This document shows positions 50,051 through 58,261 of a DNA stretch of 64,000 bases, in pieces. Numbering within the stretch: position 1 is the first letter of the stretch; every line of letters starts with the position of its first letter. The DNA comes from Saccharicenans sp049719515. GTDB lineage: Bacteria; Acidobacteriota; Aminicenantia; Aminicenantales; Saccharicenantaceae. The stretch spans positions 1 through 64,000 of the forward strand of contig JBNARJ010000012.1 in the NCBI GenBank assembly GCA_049719515.1. The letters run 5' to 3'. A model generated the notes under the pieces. It searched no databases. It was given only the letters and a program-made list of their open reading frames with translations, and was not told the DNA's origin. A program made the position numbers and the translations under genes.

Positions 50051-52426
50051 TTGGGTAAAGCGTTAGTTATTGTGGAATCGCCAGCTAAAGCCAAGACGGT
50101 CAACCGCTATCTCGGCTCGAATTATTTAGTCAAAGCCTCAATGGGACACGTGTGTGACCTGCCGAAGACCAAGCTCGGCGTGGATGTTAAAAACGATTTT
50201 AAACCCACCTACCAGGTTATTCCTGAACGTCGGAAATTGGTGGCCGAGCTTAAAAAACTGGCGGCTGAATGTGAAAAAGTCATTCTGGCGGCTGACCCGG
50301 ACCGGGAAGGTGAAGCCATCTCCTGGCACATCAGCCAGCTTCTGGAAAAAGAGAACCCGCACATATACCGGGCGGTGTTTCACGAGATAACCGAAGAGGC
50401 CATCAAGGAAGCCTTTTCCAAGCTGGGGCCTTTGGACCAGAATAAGATTAACGCCCAGCAGACGCGGCGAATCCTCGACCGGCTGGTGGGCTACCTGATC
50501 AGTCCGCTGCTCTGGAAAAAAATCGGCCGCGGGTTGAGTGCCGGTCGGGTGCAGACGGTGGCCCTGCGATTAATCTGTGACCGAGAAAATGAAATAAAGA
50601 ATTTTCAGCCGGAAGAGTACTGGACTATCTCAGCCATCCTGCGAGCGGAAAACCCGCCCGAGTTTAAAGCCAGCCTGGTCACGATCGATGGCAAGAAAAG
50701 CAAAATAAAGGATGAAAAGCAGGCTCAGGAAATTCTTGAAACATGCCGGAAACAACCGTTTGTTTTAGAAAAAATCCACGTTCGAGCCAAGAAAAAGAAC
50801 CCGCCTGCACCTTACATTACTTCGACCTTGCAGCAGGATGCCTACCGTATTCTGAAATTCTCGGTTAAGAAGACCATGATGGTGGCTCAAAGGCTGTATG
50901 AAGGGCTGGAGCTTGGTGAACTGGGGCCGGTGGGCTTGATCACTTATATGAGAACCGATTCGGTCAGGGTGGCTGATGTGGCCCGCCAGGCGGCCAAAAA
51001 GTACATCGAGCAGCATTACGGTCCGGAATTTGTGCCTGAAAAACCCAACGTTTTTAAATCACGCAAGACAGCCCAGGAAGCACACGAAGCCATCAGACCA
51101 GCCCACCTGGATTTACCGCCGGAAAAAGTTAAGCCTTACCTGAAGAAAGAAGAATATGACCTTTATCGCTTGATCTGGAACAGGTTCCTCGCCTCGCAGA
51201 TGAAGCCGGCCGAGGTGGAAGAAACTCAGTTTGACATAAAGGTGGGAAGATATGGCTTTGTGGCCAAAGGCGAGGTGGTCAAGTTTAAAGGATATTTGGT
51301 GCTTTATGAGGAACAGCACCTGAGCTTCGAAAACGGAAAAGCAGAAAAAGAAGGAAGTGCGGCAGAAGAGAAGGAAGAGACGGGGCTTCTGCCGGTCGCC
51401 CGGGAAGGAGAAATTCTTTCGCTGGTAGACATCCAGAGCAAACAGAATTTTACTCAACCACCCCCTCGCTACACTGAAGCTACCTTGGTAAAAGAGCTGG
51501 AGGCCAGGGGCATCGGTCGACCGAGCACTTATGCGCCGATCATTGCCACTCTGCAGAACCGGGTTTATGTAGTCAAGGAAGAAGGACGGTTCAAGCCGAC
51601 CCAGCTGGGTATGTTTGTCACGGATTTTTTGGTCAAGTATTTCAGCGAGCTCTTTGACTACAAGTTCACGGCCCGGATGGAAGAGCAGCTTGACCGCATC
51701 TGCGACGGTGAAGCTGACTGGCTGGAAAGTCTGAGAGGGTATTACCAGCTGCTTCAGAATTATCTCGAGAAAGGCCAGGAAACAGAGTCAGTCAAAAAAA
51801 ACGGCATACCGGTCGAAGAAAAATGCCCTAAATGCGGCAGGCAGTTAGTAATTAAAGAAGGCAAATTCGGCCGATTTAAAGCCTGCTCGGGCTATCCTGA
51901 GTGCGATTATAGCGAGCCCCTGCTGAAAAAAGAAAACAAAACCCTCGACGCGAAATGTCCCAAATGCGGTTCTCCCCTGGTTTACCGTAAAGGCAAATAT
52001 GGCAGTTTCATTGCCTGCTCTAATTATCCCAAATGCAAGTATATCCATAAAGAAAAAACCGACACTGGCCTGCCCTGCCCGCTCGGTTGCGGGGGAACAA
52101 TCATTAAACGCAAGACTAAAAGAGGCAAGTATTTCTATGGCTGCAGCAACTTCCCCAGATGTCGTTTTGCCACCTGGGATGAAATAGTCCCGGAAAAATG
52201 TCCAAAATGCCAGGCTCCCTTCCTGCTGAAAAAGGTGCCCAGCAAGGGGCATCCCTACATCTACTGCCAGAATTGTGATTATGTGAATTACCAGGTGGAA
52301 GGAGAAGAAGACCAGAAGTTTAAAATAGACAGGCTCGCGGAGAAAACGGTAAAAGCGGAAGAGCCCGGGAGCCCCGACCTTTCTAAAGAAAACAGTAACT
52401 CTGACAAAGATGAAGAAAGAGGTTGA
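50051..52426 (+). CDS. topA: DNA topoisomerase I
   Basis: This 791-residue type IA topoisomerase relaxes negative supercoils. The Toprim start is LVIVESPAKAKTVNRYLG, and the acidic DPDREGEAISWH and the active-site tyrosine in GLITYMRTDSV (about residue 299) are present. Four zinc ribbons follow the core (about 590-770: CPKCGRQLV, CPKCGSPLV, CPLGCGGT, CPKCQAPFL). The last about 30 residues are charged. TTG start with AGGAG eight bases upstream. It overlaps the recombinase gene by 17 bases. Confidence 0.96.
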   Translation: MGKALVIVESPAKAKTVNRYLGSNYLVKASMGHVCDLPKTKLGVDVKNDFKPTYQVIPERRKLVAELKKLAAECEKVILAADPDREGEAISWHISQLLEKENPHIYRAVFHEITEEAIKEAFSKLGPLDQNKINAQQTRRILDRLVGYLISPLLWKKIGRGLSAGRVQTVALRLICDRENEIKNFQPEEYWTISAILRAENPPEFKASLVTIDGKKSKIKDEKQAQEILETCRKQPFVLEKIHVRAKKKNPPAPYITSTLQQDAYRILKFSVKKTMMVAQRLYEGLELGELGPVGLITYMRTDSVRVADVARQAAKKYIEQHYGPEFVPEKPNVFKSRKTAQEAHEAIRPAHLDLPPEKVKPYLKKEEYDLYRLIWNRFLASQMKPAEVEETQFDIKVGRYGFVAKGEVVKFKGYLVLYEEQHLSFENGKAEKEGSAAEEKEETGLLPVAREGEILSLVDIQSKQNFTQPPPRYTEATLVKELEARGIGRPSTYAPIIATLQNRVYVVKEEGRFKPTQLGMFVTDFLVKYFSELFDYKFTARMEEQLDRICDGEADWLESLRGYYQLLQNYLEKGQETESVKKNGIPVEEKCPKCGRQLVIKEGKFGRFKACSGYPECDYSEPLLKKENKTLDAKCPKCGSPLVYRKGKYGSFIACSNYPKCKYIHKEKTDTGLPCPLGCGGTIIKRKTKRGKYFYGCSNFPRCRFATWDEIVPEKCPKCQAPFLLKKVPSKGHPYIYCQNCDYVNYQVEGEEDQKFKIDRLAEKTVKAEEPGSPDLSKENSNSDKDEERG

Positions 52427-53297
52427 GGAATTCCTAAATTATCTCCGACTGGAGAGGAATGCTTCTCCGCACACGGTTTCTAACTACCAACGCGACCTCA
52501 AGCAGCTGGCTGAATATCTGAAAGAGGGGGGATATACCTGGCGTACGGCCGATACCATAGCCCTCAGGGGTTTCCTGGCTGAACTGCATGAACGGAAGCT
52601 TAAAAAAAGCTCCATCATCCGCAAGTTAGCCTGTTTTCGCTCCTTCTTTGAATTTTGCCTGAGGAAAAAATGGAGGGATGATAACCCGGCCAGCGTCCTG
52701 GCCACCCCGAGAAAAGAACAGCAAATCCCCGGTTTTTTGACCGAGCAAGAAACGGTCAAACTGCTGGAATGGCCGGTTGAGTTAAATGACCCGCTTGAAG
52801 TCCGCGACCGTGCTATCCTGGAATTGCTTTATGCTTCAGGCCTCAGAGTATCGGAGCTGACCTCTCTTGACCTTGAAGACCTTCATCTTAAAGAAAGACT
52901 TGTCCGGGTAAAGGGCAAGGGCAAGAAAGAGCGCATTGTGCCTTTTGGCCGGGAGGCGGAAAAATGGTTGCGGGAGTACCTTAAGGCCCGCTTAAAAATT
53001 TCTTTAAAAGGGCCGGCCACACAGGCCTTATTCCTCAATTATCGGGGCGAAAGGCTTACCGTCCGCTCTGTCCAGCGTTTAATCCGGCAGAGGATAAATC
53101 AGATAGCCCTTAACCGGCGGATCAGCCCGCATTCTCTCCGTCACTCTTTTGCCTCTCATCTGCTGAGCCGCGGTGCCGACCTGAGGGCCATTCAGGAACT
53201 TCTGGGACACAAAAGCCTGGCCACCACTCAGAAGTACACCCATCTGGACCTCAGCCGGCTGCTCGAAGTTTACCGCCGTTCGCATCCCCGCTCGTGA
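52410..53297 (+). CDS. xerC: Tyrosine recombinase, XerC/XerD type
   Basis: This 295-residue site-specific recombinase probably resolves chromosome dimers. The N-terminal SAM-like DNA-binding domain has YLRLERNASPHTVSNYQRDL. The catalytic residues are in place: arginine in ASGLRVSEL (about 145), HSLRHSF (about 241), LLGHKSL and the nucleophile in QKYTHLDL (about 276). Gene order after topA is that of many xerC genes. XerC against XerD cannot be told by eye. Confidence 0.92.
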   Translation: MKKEVEEFLNYLRLERNASPHTVSNYQRDLKQLAEYLKEGGYTWRTADTIALRGFLAELHERKLKKSSIIRKLACFRSFFEFCLRKKWRDDNPASVLATPRKEQQIPGFLTEQETVKLLEWPVELNDPLEVRDRAILELLYASGLRVSELTSLDLEDLHLKERLVRVKGKGKKERIVPFGREAEKWLREYLKARLKISLKGPATQALFLNYRGERLTVRSVQRLIRQRINQIALNRRISPHSLRHSFASHLLSRGADLRAIQELLGHKSLATTQKYTHLDLSRLLEVYRRSHPRS

Positions 53298-53301
53298 GCG
53301 G

Positions 53302-53341
53302 TTTAAAAAGTGCGGGTACGGAAGGAAAAATCCTCCCGCAC
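53302..53341 (-). terminator. Rho-independent terminator of the comEA-like gene
   Basis: On the reverse strand GTGCGGG (53341-53335) pairs with CCCGCAC (53316-53310) and an inner AGGA/TCCT stem, with a one-sided six-base bulge, followed by TTTTTAAA. It lies between the convergent xerC and comEA-like genes and may also act on xerC, though the T run is only on the reverse strand. Confidence 0.6.
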
Positions 53342-53379
53342 CCGCAGCCATGCCTTGAGTGCCAGATCGGTTTCTGTTT

Positions 53380-53694
53380 TTACTTGTTTTCGCCCACGGT
53401 TATCCGGTCCTTAATCTGCTCGAAAACCTTTTCTCCGATACCCCGGACTTTCATCAAATCTTCAATCTTTTTGAAAGGTCCGTTCTGTGTCCGGAAATCA
53501 ACAATTCTCTGGGCGACTTTTGGCCCGATCCTGGGTAAATTCTGCAGTTCAGCCGCCGAGGCGGTGTTGATGTTGATTTTACCCTGGGCAGCCTTCGGTT
53601 GAGCCTGAGTCTGAGCTACAACCGGGGTTAAAGTGGAAAGCAGAAGAGCCGCCGAAAGCCCGACGGCCAGTAACAGCCTGAGATTAATTCTCAT
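53380..53694 (-). CDS. ComEA-like helix-hairpin-helix DNA-binding protein, exported
   Basis: This 104-residue protein has a signal peptide (LLLAVGLSAALLLSTLTPVVA) and a helix-hairpin-helix domain (about 40-100: ININTASAAELQNLPRIGPKVAQRI and EDLMKVRGIGEKVFEQI). ComEA proteins bind DNA in the periplasm and pull it in during transformation. Such short versions also occur in non-competent bacteria. The ATG at 53694 has GGAGG six bases upstream; a TTG two codons earlier is less likely. Confidence 0.9.
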   Translation of the reverse strand: MRINLRLLLAVGLSAALLLSTLTPVVAQTQAQPKAAQGKININTASAAELQNLPRIGPKVAQRIVDFRTQNGPFKKIEDLMKVRGIGEKVFEQIKDRITVGENK

Positions 53695-53773
53695 CGTCAA
53701 CCTCCTTTCGCCTTGATAATAAGCAACAAGCGTGCCAATCCATTGAACAGGCTAAAAAATTGATAAAAAATAA

Positions 53774-53817
53774 ATTATAAGACTGAACCACACGTCCCCG
53801 GTAAACGACTGTTTACC
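53774..53817 (-). promoter_or_regulatory. Perfect inverted repeat at the promoter of the comEA-like gene
   Basis: GGTAAAC (53800-53806) and GTTTACC (53811-53817) flank a 4-base centre. On the reverse strand a perfect TATAAT lies at 53779-53774, and its expected -35 position (53802-53797, poor match) overlaps the repeat, as for an operator or activator site. Confidence 0.35.
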
Positions 53818-53883
53818 CTGAGGAGAAATGGAGTAAATTCCAGTTGACGAAAGATGGGCTTTTATGAGCGGAGATGATCTGGT

Positions 53884-54513
53884 TTAGCTGCTCGGAGCCT
53901 CAGACGAGCAGTTGGCCTGAAATTTTTCCAGAAATTTTCTGAGCTTTCTTAAGGCGCGGCCGCGATGGCTTACCAGGTTTTTTTCCTCTGCAGTCAGTTC
54001 GGCAAAAGTTTTCTTAAGCGGCTTGTAATAAAATACCGGGTCGTAGCCAAAACCTCCGCTGCCCTGCGGCTCCCTGGTAATCACACCGCGAACCTGTCCT
54101 TTAAAACTTTTAATAACCCGGCCGTTTCTGGCCAGGGTGGCCACGCACACAAACCTGGCTTTTCTCCTGGCCGGCGGGACTTTCTCCAGAAGGCGAAGAA
54201 GTTTTCTTATATTATGGCTGTCGCTTGCTCGAGAGCCGGCGAAGCGTGCCGACCTTACTCCGGGTTTCCCGGCAAGGGCTTCAACCTCAAGGCCAGAATC
54301 TTCGGCCAGCACCAGGCCGGGGTATTTGCGGCTGTAAAAAATGCTTTTGGCCCGGCTGTTTTCTTCAAAGGTTTTCCCGCGCTCGACCAGGGTGCCAAAT
54401 TCGGGATAATCAGCCAGGCTTTCTATTTTAAGCCTCAACCCGCGCAGCAATTTTTTTATTTCCCGGACTTTTCCCCGGTTGGTTGTGGCCAGCAGGAGTT
54501 TTTTCTCAATCAA
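53884..54513 (-). CDS. rdgB: XTP/dITP diphosphatase (RdgB/HAM1 family)
   Basis: This 209-residue enzyme hydrolyses non-canonical purine triphosphates such as dITP and XTP. Motifs: LATTNRGKVREIKKLL, LAEDSGLEVEALAGKPGV, GGFGYDPVFYY and VSHRGRALRKL at the end. The start is a TTG with GGAGG eight bases upstream inside the mgtC end; no ATG fits. It overlaps the preceding mgtC-like gene by eight bases. Confidence 0.95.
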   Translation of the reverse strand: MIEKKLLLATTNRGKVREIKKLLRGLRLKIESLADYPEFGTLVERGKTFEENSRAKSIFYSRKYPGLVLAEDSGLEVEALAGKPGVRSARFAGSRASDSHNIRKLLRLLEKVPPARRKARFVCVATLARNGRVIKSFKGQVRGVITREPQGSGGFGYDPVFYYKPLKKTFAELTAEEKNLVSHRGRALRKLRKFLEKFQANCSSEAPSS

Positions 54514-55153
54514 CCTTAAATTCCTCCAACCCAGCCAGGTTCATAAGGGAATCGTTGAATTCCTGCTCTTTTTCTTCCGGGCCTGAAATAGAAAAACTGA
54601 TGATGAGAGAAGAGCCTTCTTTCCGCAGGCTGAGCCTTTCCAACTTTACTCCGTGGTGGAAGCTGATTTTTCTCAGGTTTGAAAGCAGGTCGGGCGAATC
54701 TTTAAATCTCAGTTGGTAGTGGAAAATGTGTCTTTTGAGGTAAATCTCTTCGATTTTCCGGAAAGCGACCAGGGTGGCCATTACCACGGCGGTAATGATT
54801 AGGGCCGGAACATAATAGCCGGCCCCGATGACCAGACCAAGGCCGGCCACCACCCATAAAGTGGAAGCGGTGGTCAGGCCGATGACCATACCGCGGGCGT
54901 GGATGATGGTGCCGGCGCCCAAAAAGCCTATGCCGGTGACCACCCCGGCTGCCATGCGCACGAGAGTATCAGGGGCCATCTGCCCTGACTGGAAAAGCCC
55001 AACGGCCAGGCTCATCAGGGTGGTTGAACCGAGGCAGACCAGGATGTTTGTCCTGAAGCCGGCCGGTTTCTGGCTGGCTTCTCTTTCTATGCCAACCAGA
55101 CCGCCGAGCGCCACAGCCAGGACCAATTTTAACAGCAGTTCAAGTATGTTCAT
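54506..55153 (-). CDS. MgtC/SapB-family membrane protein
   Basis: This 215-residue protein has four or five membrane helices in the first 130 residues and an ACT-like C-terminal domain. The family signature GIEREASQKPAGFRTNILV is perfect, and GVVTGIGFLGAGTIIHARG is the second motif. MgtC proteins affect magnesium and phosphate balance in several bacteria, but the function of most members is unknown. It shares a transcript with rdgB. Confidence 0.9.
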   Translation of the reverse strand: MNILELLLKLVLAVALGGLVGIEREASQKPAGFRTNILVCLGSTTLMSLAVGLFQSGQMAPDTLVRMAAGVVTGIGFLGAGTIIHARGMVIGLTTASTLWVVAGLGLVIGAGYYVPALIITAVVMATLVAFRKIEEIYLKRHIFHYQLRFKDSPDLLSNLRKISFHHGVKLERLSLRKEGSSLIISFSISGPEEKEQEFNDSLMNLAGLEEFKVD

Positions 55154-55335
55154 TTGCTCAGGGTCTCCTTCGTAAAATACTTCCCTTCTTTCAACCTGAT
55201 TTTATAAGAAATAAGGTGAAATTAGAAGAATAAATTTAATCAGCCGGACCACCCGGGGCATTAGAATTGCGCTGTTTTCTGTGCTAAAATTTTAAACAAT
55301 AAATTAGATATATTAAAGAGAAAGGAGAGCAACAG

Positions 55336-56625
55336 ATGAAAACGACTATCAAGAGCGTAAAGGCCAGAGAAATCTTAGATTCCAGGGGAAATCCGACGGT
55401 CGAGGTTGAGATAAGGCTGGAAGACGGAACGATAGCCAGGGCCGGCATTCCTTCCGGAGCTTCAACGGGAGTTCATGAAGCCCTCGAATTGAGAGATGGC
55501 GATAAAAAAAGATACTCCAGCAAAGGTGTTCTTAAAGCAGTGGAGAATGTTAACAAGCTCATTGCGCCAGAAATAATCGGGCTGGATGCGGCTGAACAGC
55601 TGGCGCTCGACCAGAAAATGTTGGCTCTTGACGGAACTCCCAACAAGAGCCGCCTGGGGGCCAACGCCATCCTGGGGGTCAGCCTGGCCGCTGCCCGGGC
55701 TGCTGCTCTTTCGCTCGGTCTGCCGCTTTACCGGTACCTGGGTGGCGTTTCTGCCCGAATTCTGCCTGTGCCATTCATGAACATCCTCAACGGCGGAGTG
55801 CACGCTAACTGGCAGGGGCCGGACCTGCAGGAGTTCATGATTGCCCCGGTGGGTGCTCCCACTTTCGCGGAAGCTTTGAGGTGGGGAAGTGAAGTTTACC
55901 AGGCGCTCAAGGGGGTGCTCAAAGCCAAAGGTTACGCTACTGGGGTGGGTGATGAAGGTGGTTTTGCCCCGGCGCTCAAGAAAAACTCGGAAGCCCTCGA
56001 CCTGATTGTCGAAGCCATCGAAAAAGCCGGCTATAAGCCGCTGGAAGATGTGGCCATTGCCCTTGACCCGGCTGCCAGCGGCTTTTTTGAAGATGGAGTT
56101 TATAACCTGAGAACTGAGGGGAAGAAGGTCAAGGCTGAAGAGATGGTGGCCATGTACGCCGACTGGGTCGAACGTTACCCCATCATTTCCATCGAAGACG
56201 GCCTGGCCGAAGATGACTGGGAAGGCTGGAAGATTCTCAACCAGACGCTCGGGCAGAAAATTCAACTGGTGGGCGATGATATTTTTGTCACCAATGTTTC
56301 CAGGATTAAAAAAGGGCTGGAACAAAATGTGGCCAATGCGGTGCTTATCAAACTGAACCAGATAGGCTCGCTCACTGAAACCATTGAAGCAATTAACCTG
56401 GCCAGGAGCCACGGCTGGACGGCCATGGTCTCACACCGCAGCGGCGAGACGGTCGACAGCTTCATCTCTGACTTCACGGTCGCCATGGGGCTCGGTCAGC
56501 TGAAAACCGGCGCGCCCTGCCGAGGAGAAAGAGTGGAAAAGTACAATCAGCTTTTAAGGATTGAAGAAGAGCTGGGCAGTGGAGCGGTTTATGCCGGAAG
56601 AAGCATCTTGAAGGGACAGAAGTAA
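55336..56625 (+). CDS. eno: Enolase
   Basis: This 429-residue glycolytic enzyme converts 2-phosphoglycerate to phosphoenolpyruvate. It shows AREILDSRGNPTVEVE, SGASTGVHEALELRD, the magnesium-binding LDPAASGFF region and SIEDGLAEDDWEGW, the catalytic lysine in LIKLNQIGSLTET, and SHRSGETVDSFISD. AAAGGAG precedes the ATG. No confident promoter was found; TAAAAT at 55285-55290 lacks a good -35. A strong terminator follows. Confidence 0.97.
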   Translation: MKTTIKSVKAREILDSRGNPTVEVEIRLEDGTIARAGIPSGASTGVHEALELRDGDKKRYSSKGVLKAVENVNKLIAPEIIGLDAAEQLALDQKMLALDGTPNKSRLGANAILGVSLAAARAAALSLGLPLYRYLGGVSARILPVPFMNILNGGVHANWQGPDLQEFMIAPVGAPTFAEALRWGSEVYQALKGVLKAKGYATGVGDEGGFAPALKKNSEALDLIVEAIEKAGYKPLEDVAIALDPAASGFFEDGVYNLRTEGKKVKAEEMVAMYADWVERYPIISIEDGLAEDDWEGWKILNQTLGQKIQLVGDDIFVTNVSRIKKGLEQNVANAVLIKLNQIGSLTETIEAINLARSHGWTAMVSHRSGETVDSFISDFTVAMGLGQLKTGAPCRGERVEKYNQLLRIEEELGSGAVYAGRSILKGQK

Positions 56626-56669
56626 TTCTGAAAGCTTAGCGAAAAAGAAAAAAATATTTGGCGAAGAAG

Positions 56670-56705
56670 TAGCCGTGACCGAGAAAGGTCGCGGCTATTT
56701 TTTTT
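56670..56705 (+). terminator. Rho-independent terminator of eno
   Basis: TAGCCGTGACC (56670-56680) pairs with GGTCGCGGCTA (56687-56697) around loop GAGAAA, an 11 bp stem with one G-T pair, followed by eight Ts. Confidence 0.95.
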
Positions 56706-56763
56706 ATTACAGGTTTTCTTTTTTTAAGCAATTATCTTATACTTGTAAAAAAGAGGGACGCTT

Positions 56764-57975
56764 ATGAAAAAATATCTGTGGTCGGCGATAACGGTTTGTT
56801 TGCTGATGGTTATTCTGGTGAGCACGTCCACCGCCCAGAATCAAAAATTCCGGGTTAGGGTGGTGGCTGAGCAGGCCAACATCAGAGTTAAACCCGATAT
56901 CGGCAGCGAAATGCTTTTTCAGGTGCCGGAAGGAACCGAGCTCGAAGCCGAGAAGAAGGAGGGAGAATGGTTCCTGGTGTTGTATGACCGGTCTGACGGA
57001 AGCAAGGGGCGGGGGTATGTGCATGAGAGCCTGGTGGAAGTAGTCCAGCCTGATAAAACTTCAATCCAGAAAACACTTCCGCCGCCCAAGGAAACCGGAA
57101 AGGTTGAAAAACCATCTTCAGCGGGAGAAAAAAAAGCAGAAACACAGCCTGCGCCCCGGCCTTCGGTTAGGGCACAACGGAGGTTCAGCTCGAAGGATTT
57201 TTCTTTCGAGCTGTCTGGCGGTGGTTTTTATTTAAAGGCAGCCGAGATTAACCAGGCCGCTCGCGGAGTGATAGATTACTATCAGTATTATTTAGGAGAA
57301 GCGAGCAGCAGGAAAATAAGACCGCTTCATCTCGGGTTGAATTTCGGGGCGGAAATCTTTTACCGGATCTATTCCGGCCTGTACGCTGGCTTTGGTTTTG
57401 AATACCAGCAGAGAGAAACCACACACAGATTAGAATATGCCGCTGGAACGGAAGGTGCTTATTCCGTGCTGGTCAGGGAAGGAATCAGAGACTGGCCTCT
57501 GCGTCTGTCGGTGATGTACGAACCAAACGCAAATTTTTACCTTAAAGTCGGCATTGAATACCACCTGGCCAGGCTTACCTATTTTTATTCTGCTCCGCTT
57601 AGCCTGGCTGAGCCGGCTTCAGCCGCGGCCATCTGGCAGGGCAAAGCCACGGGAAACTCTTTGGGCTGGATGGAAGCAGTCGGTTATCGTTACCAGCTTA
57701 CTTCCTGGCTCAAGGCTTTTGTCGAGGGTTCCTACCGCTACGTCAGGATTAAAAATTTTGAAGGCACTAACAGCTATGAGAATACACTTGGTGTGACCGG
57801 TCAGGAAAAAGGCAGGCTGTATCAGTGGGAAGCAGAGGTGACCTCTGGCCGGACTTTCCCGGTCATGTTCATAAGAGAAACCAGGCCGACCGAGCCCGGC
57901 GTGCTTAACGTCAGGACGGCCAATATCAGTTTCTCCGGGCTGGCCCTCCGCTTTGGTTTTCATCTGATGTTTTAA
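56764..57975 (+). CDS. SH3b-domain protein with C-terminal outer-membrane barrel-like region
   Basis: This encodes 403 residues. A signal peptide (YLWSAITVCLLMVILVSTSTA) is followed by a bacterial SH3 domain (about 28-97: VVAEQANIRVKPDIGSEML, EGEWFLVLYD), a proline- and charge-rich linker (about 98-140), and about 260 residues of alternating strands (DFSFELSGGGFYLK, LGLNFGAEIFYRIYSGLYAG). The chain ends FGFHLMF, a barrel-assembly signal. The SH3b domain would lie in the periplasm and could bind peptidoglycan, linking wall and outer membrane. AGAGGG lies nine bases before the ATG. Confidence 0.75.
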   Translation: MKKYLWSAITVCLLMVILVSTSTAQNQKFRVRVVAEQANIRVKPDIGSEMLFQVPEGTELEAEKKEGEWFLVLYDRSDGSKGRGYVHESLVEVVQPDKTSIQKTLPPPKETGKVEKPSSAGEKKAETQPAPRPSVRAQRRFSSKDFSFELSGGGFYLKAAEINQAARGVIDYYQYYLGEASSRKIRPLHLGLNFGAEIFYRIYSGLYAGFGFEYQQRETTHRLEYAAGTEGAYSVLVREGIRDWPLRLSVMYEPNANFYLKVGIEYHLARLTYFYSAPLSLAEPASAAAIWQGKATGNSLGWMEAVGYRYQLTSWLKAFVEGSYRYVRIKNFEGTNSYENTLGVTGQEKGRLYQWEAEVTSGRTFPVMFIRETRPTEPGVLNVRTANISFSGLALRFGFHLMF

Positions 57976-58146
57976 ATTCCCAGAGCTGGCCGGACCGGGG
58001 ACGGGTTTGTTTACCGGCATTGGATATCTCTGAGCAGGCTGTTAATTTTAATTTGATTTATTATCATTAAATTCTTCTGTTTCTGGCAAAAATTGATGAA
58101 ATGAGAAGCAGTCCTTCATCTGTCGGTTGAGCTTAATTAATTTTGT

Positions 58147-58176
58147 TTGCCCGCCGGGCACCTTTTTTTTTATAAT
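58147..58176 (+). promoter_or_regulatory. Promoter of the NSS symporter gene, overlapping a terminator
   Basis: TTGCCC (58147-58152) lies 18 bases before a perfect TATAAT (58171-58176). The -35 element is part of the terminator stem and the T run forms the spacer. The leader (about 58183-58261) contains an 8 bp hairpin TTTGTTTA (58200-58207)/TAAACAAA (58219-58226). Confidence 0.45.
58148..58170 (+). terminator. Rho-independent terminator after the barrel protein gene
   Basis: TGCCC (58148-58152) and GGGCA (58156-58160) form a 5 bp stem with loop GCC, followed by CC and eight Ts. It is about 170 bases past the stop codon. The gap 57976-58147 shows no gene. Confidence 0.6.
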
Positions 58177-58261
58177 GCTTCTCTCGGCTTGTTTGAAAAT
58201 TTGTTTAGATGGTTTTTTTAAACAAAGGCAATTTTGATTTGGCTACCGGCCGGAGGCTGAT

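Noticed and set aside
54828..55175. 115-residue forward frame opposite the mgtC-like gene
   Set aside because: The mgtC-like frame has a perfect family signature; the forward frame is its shadow.
55462..56412. 316-residue reverse frame opposite enolase
   Set aside because: Enolase is certain on the forward strand; the long reverse frame comes from its codon bias.
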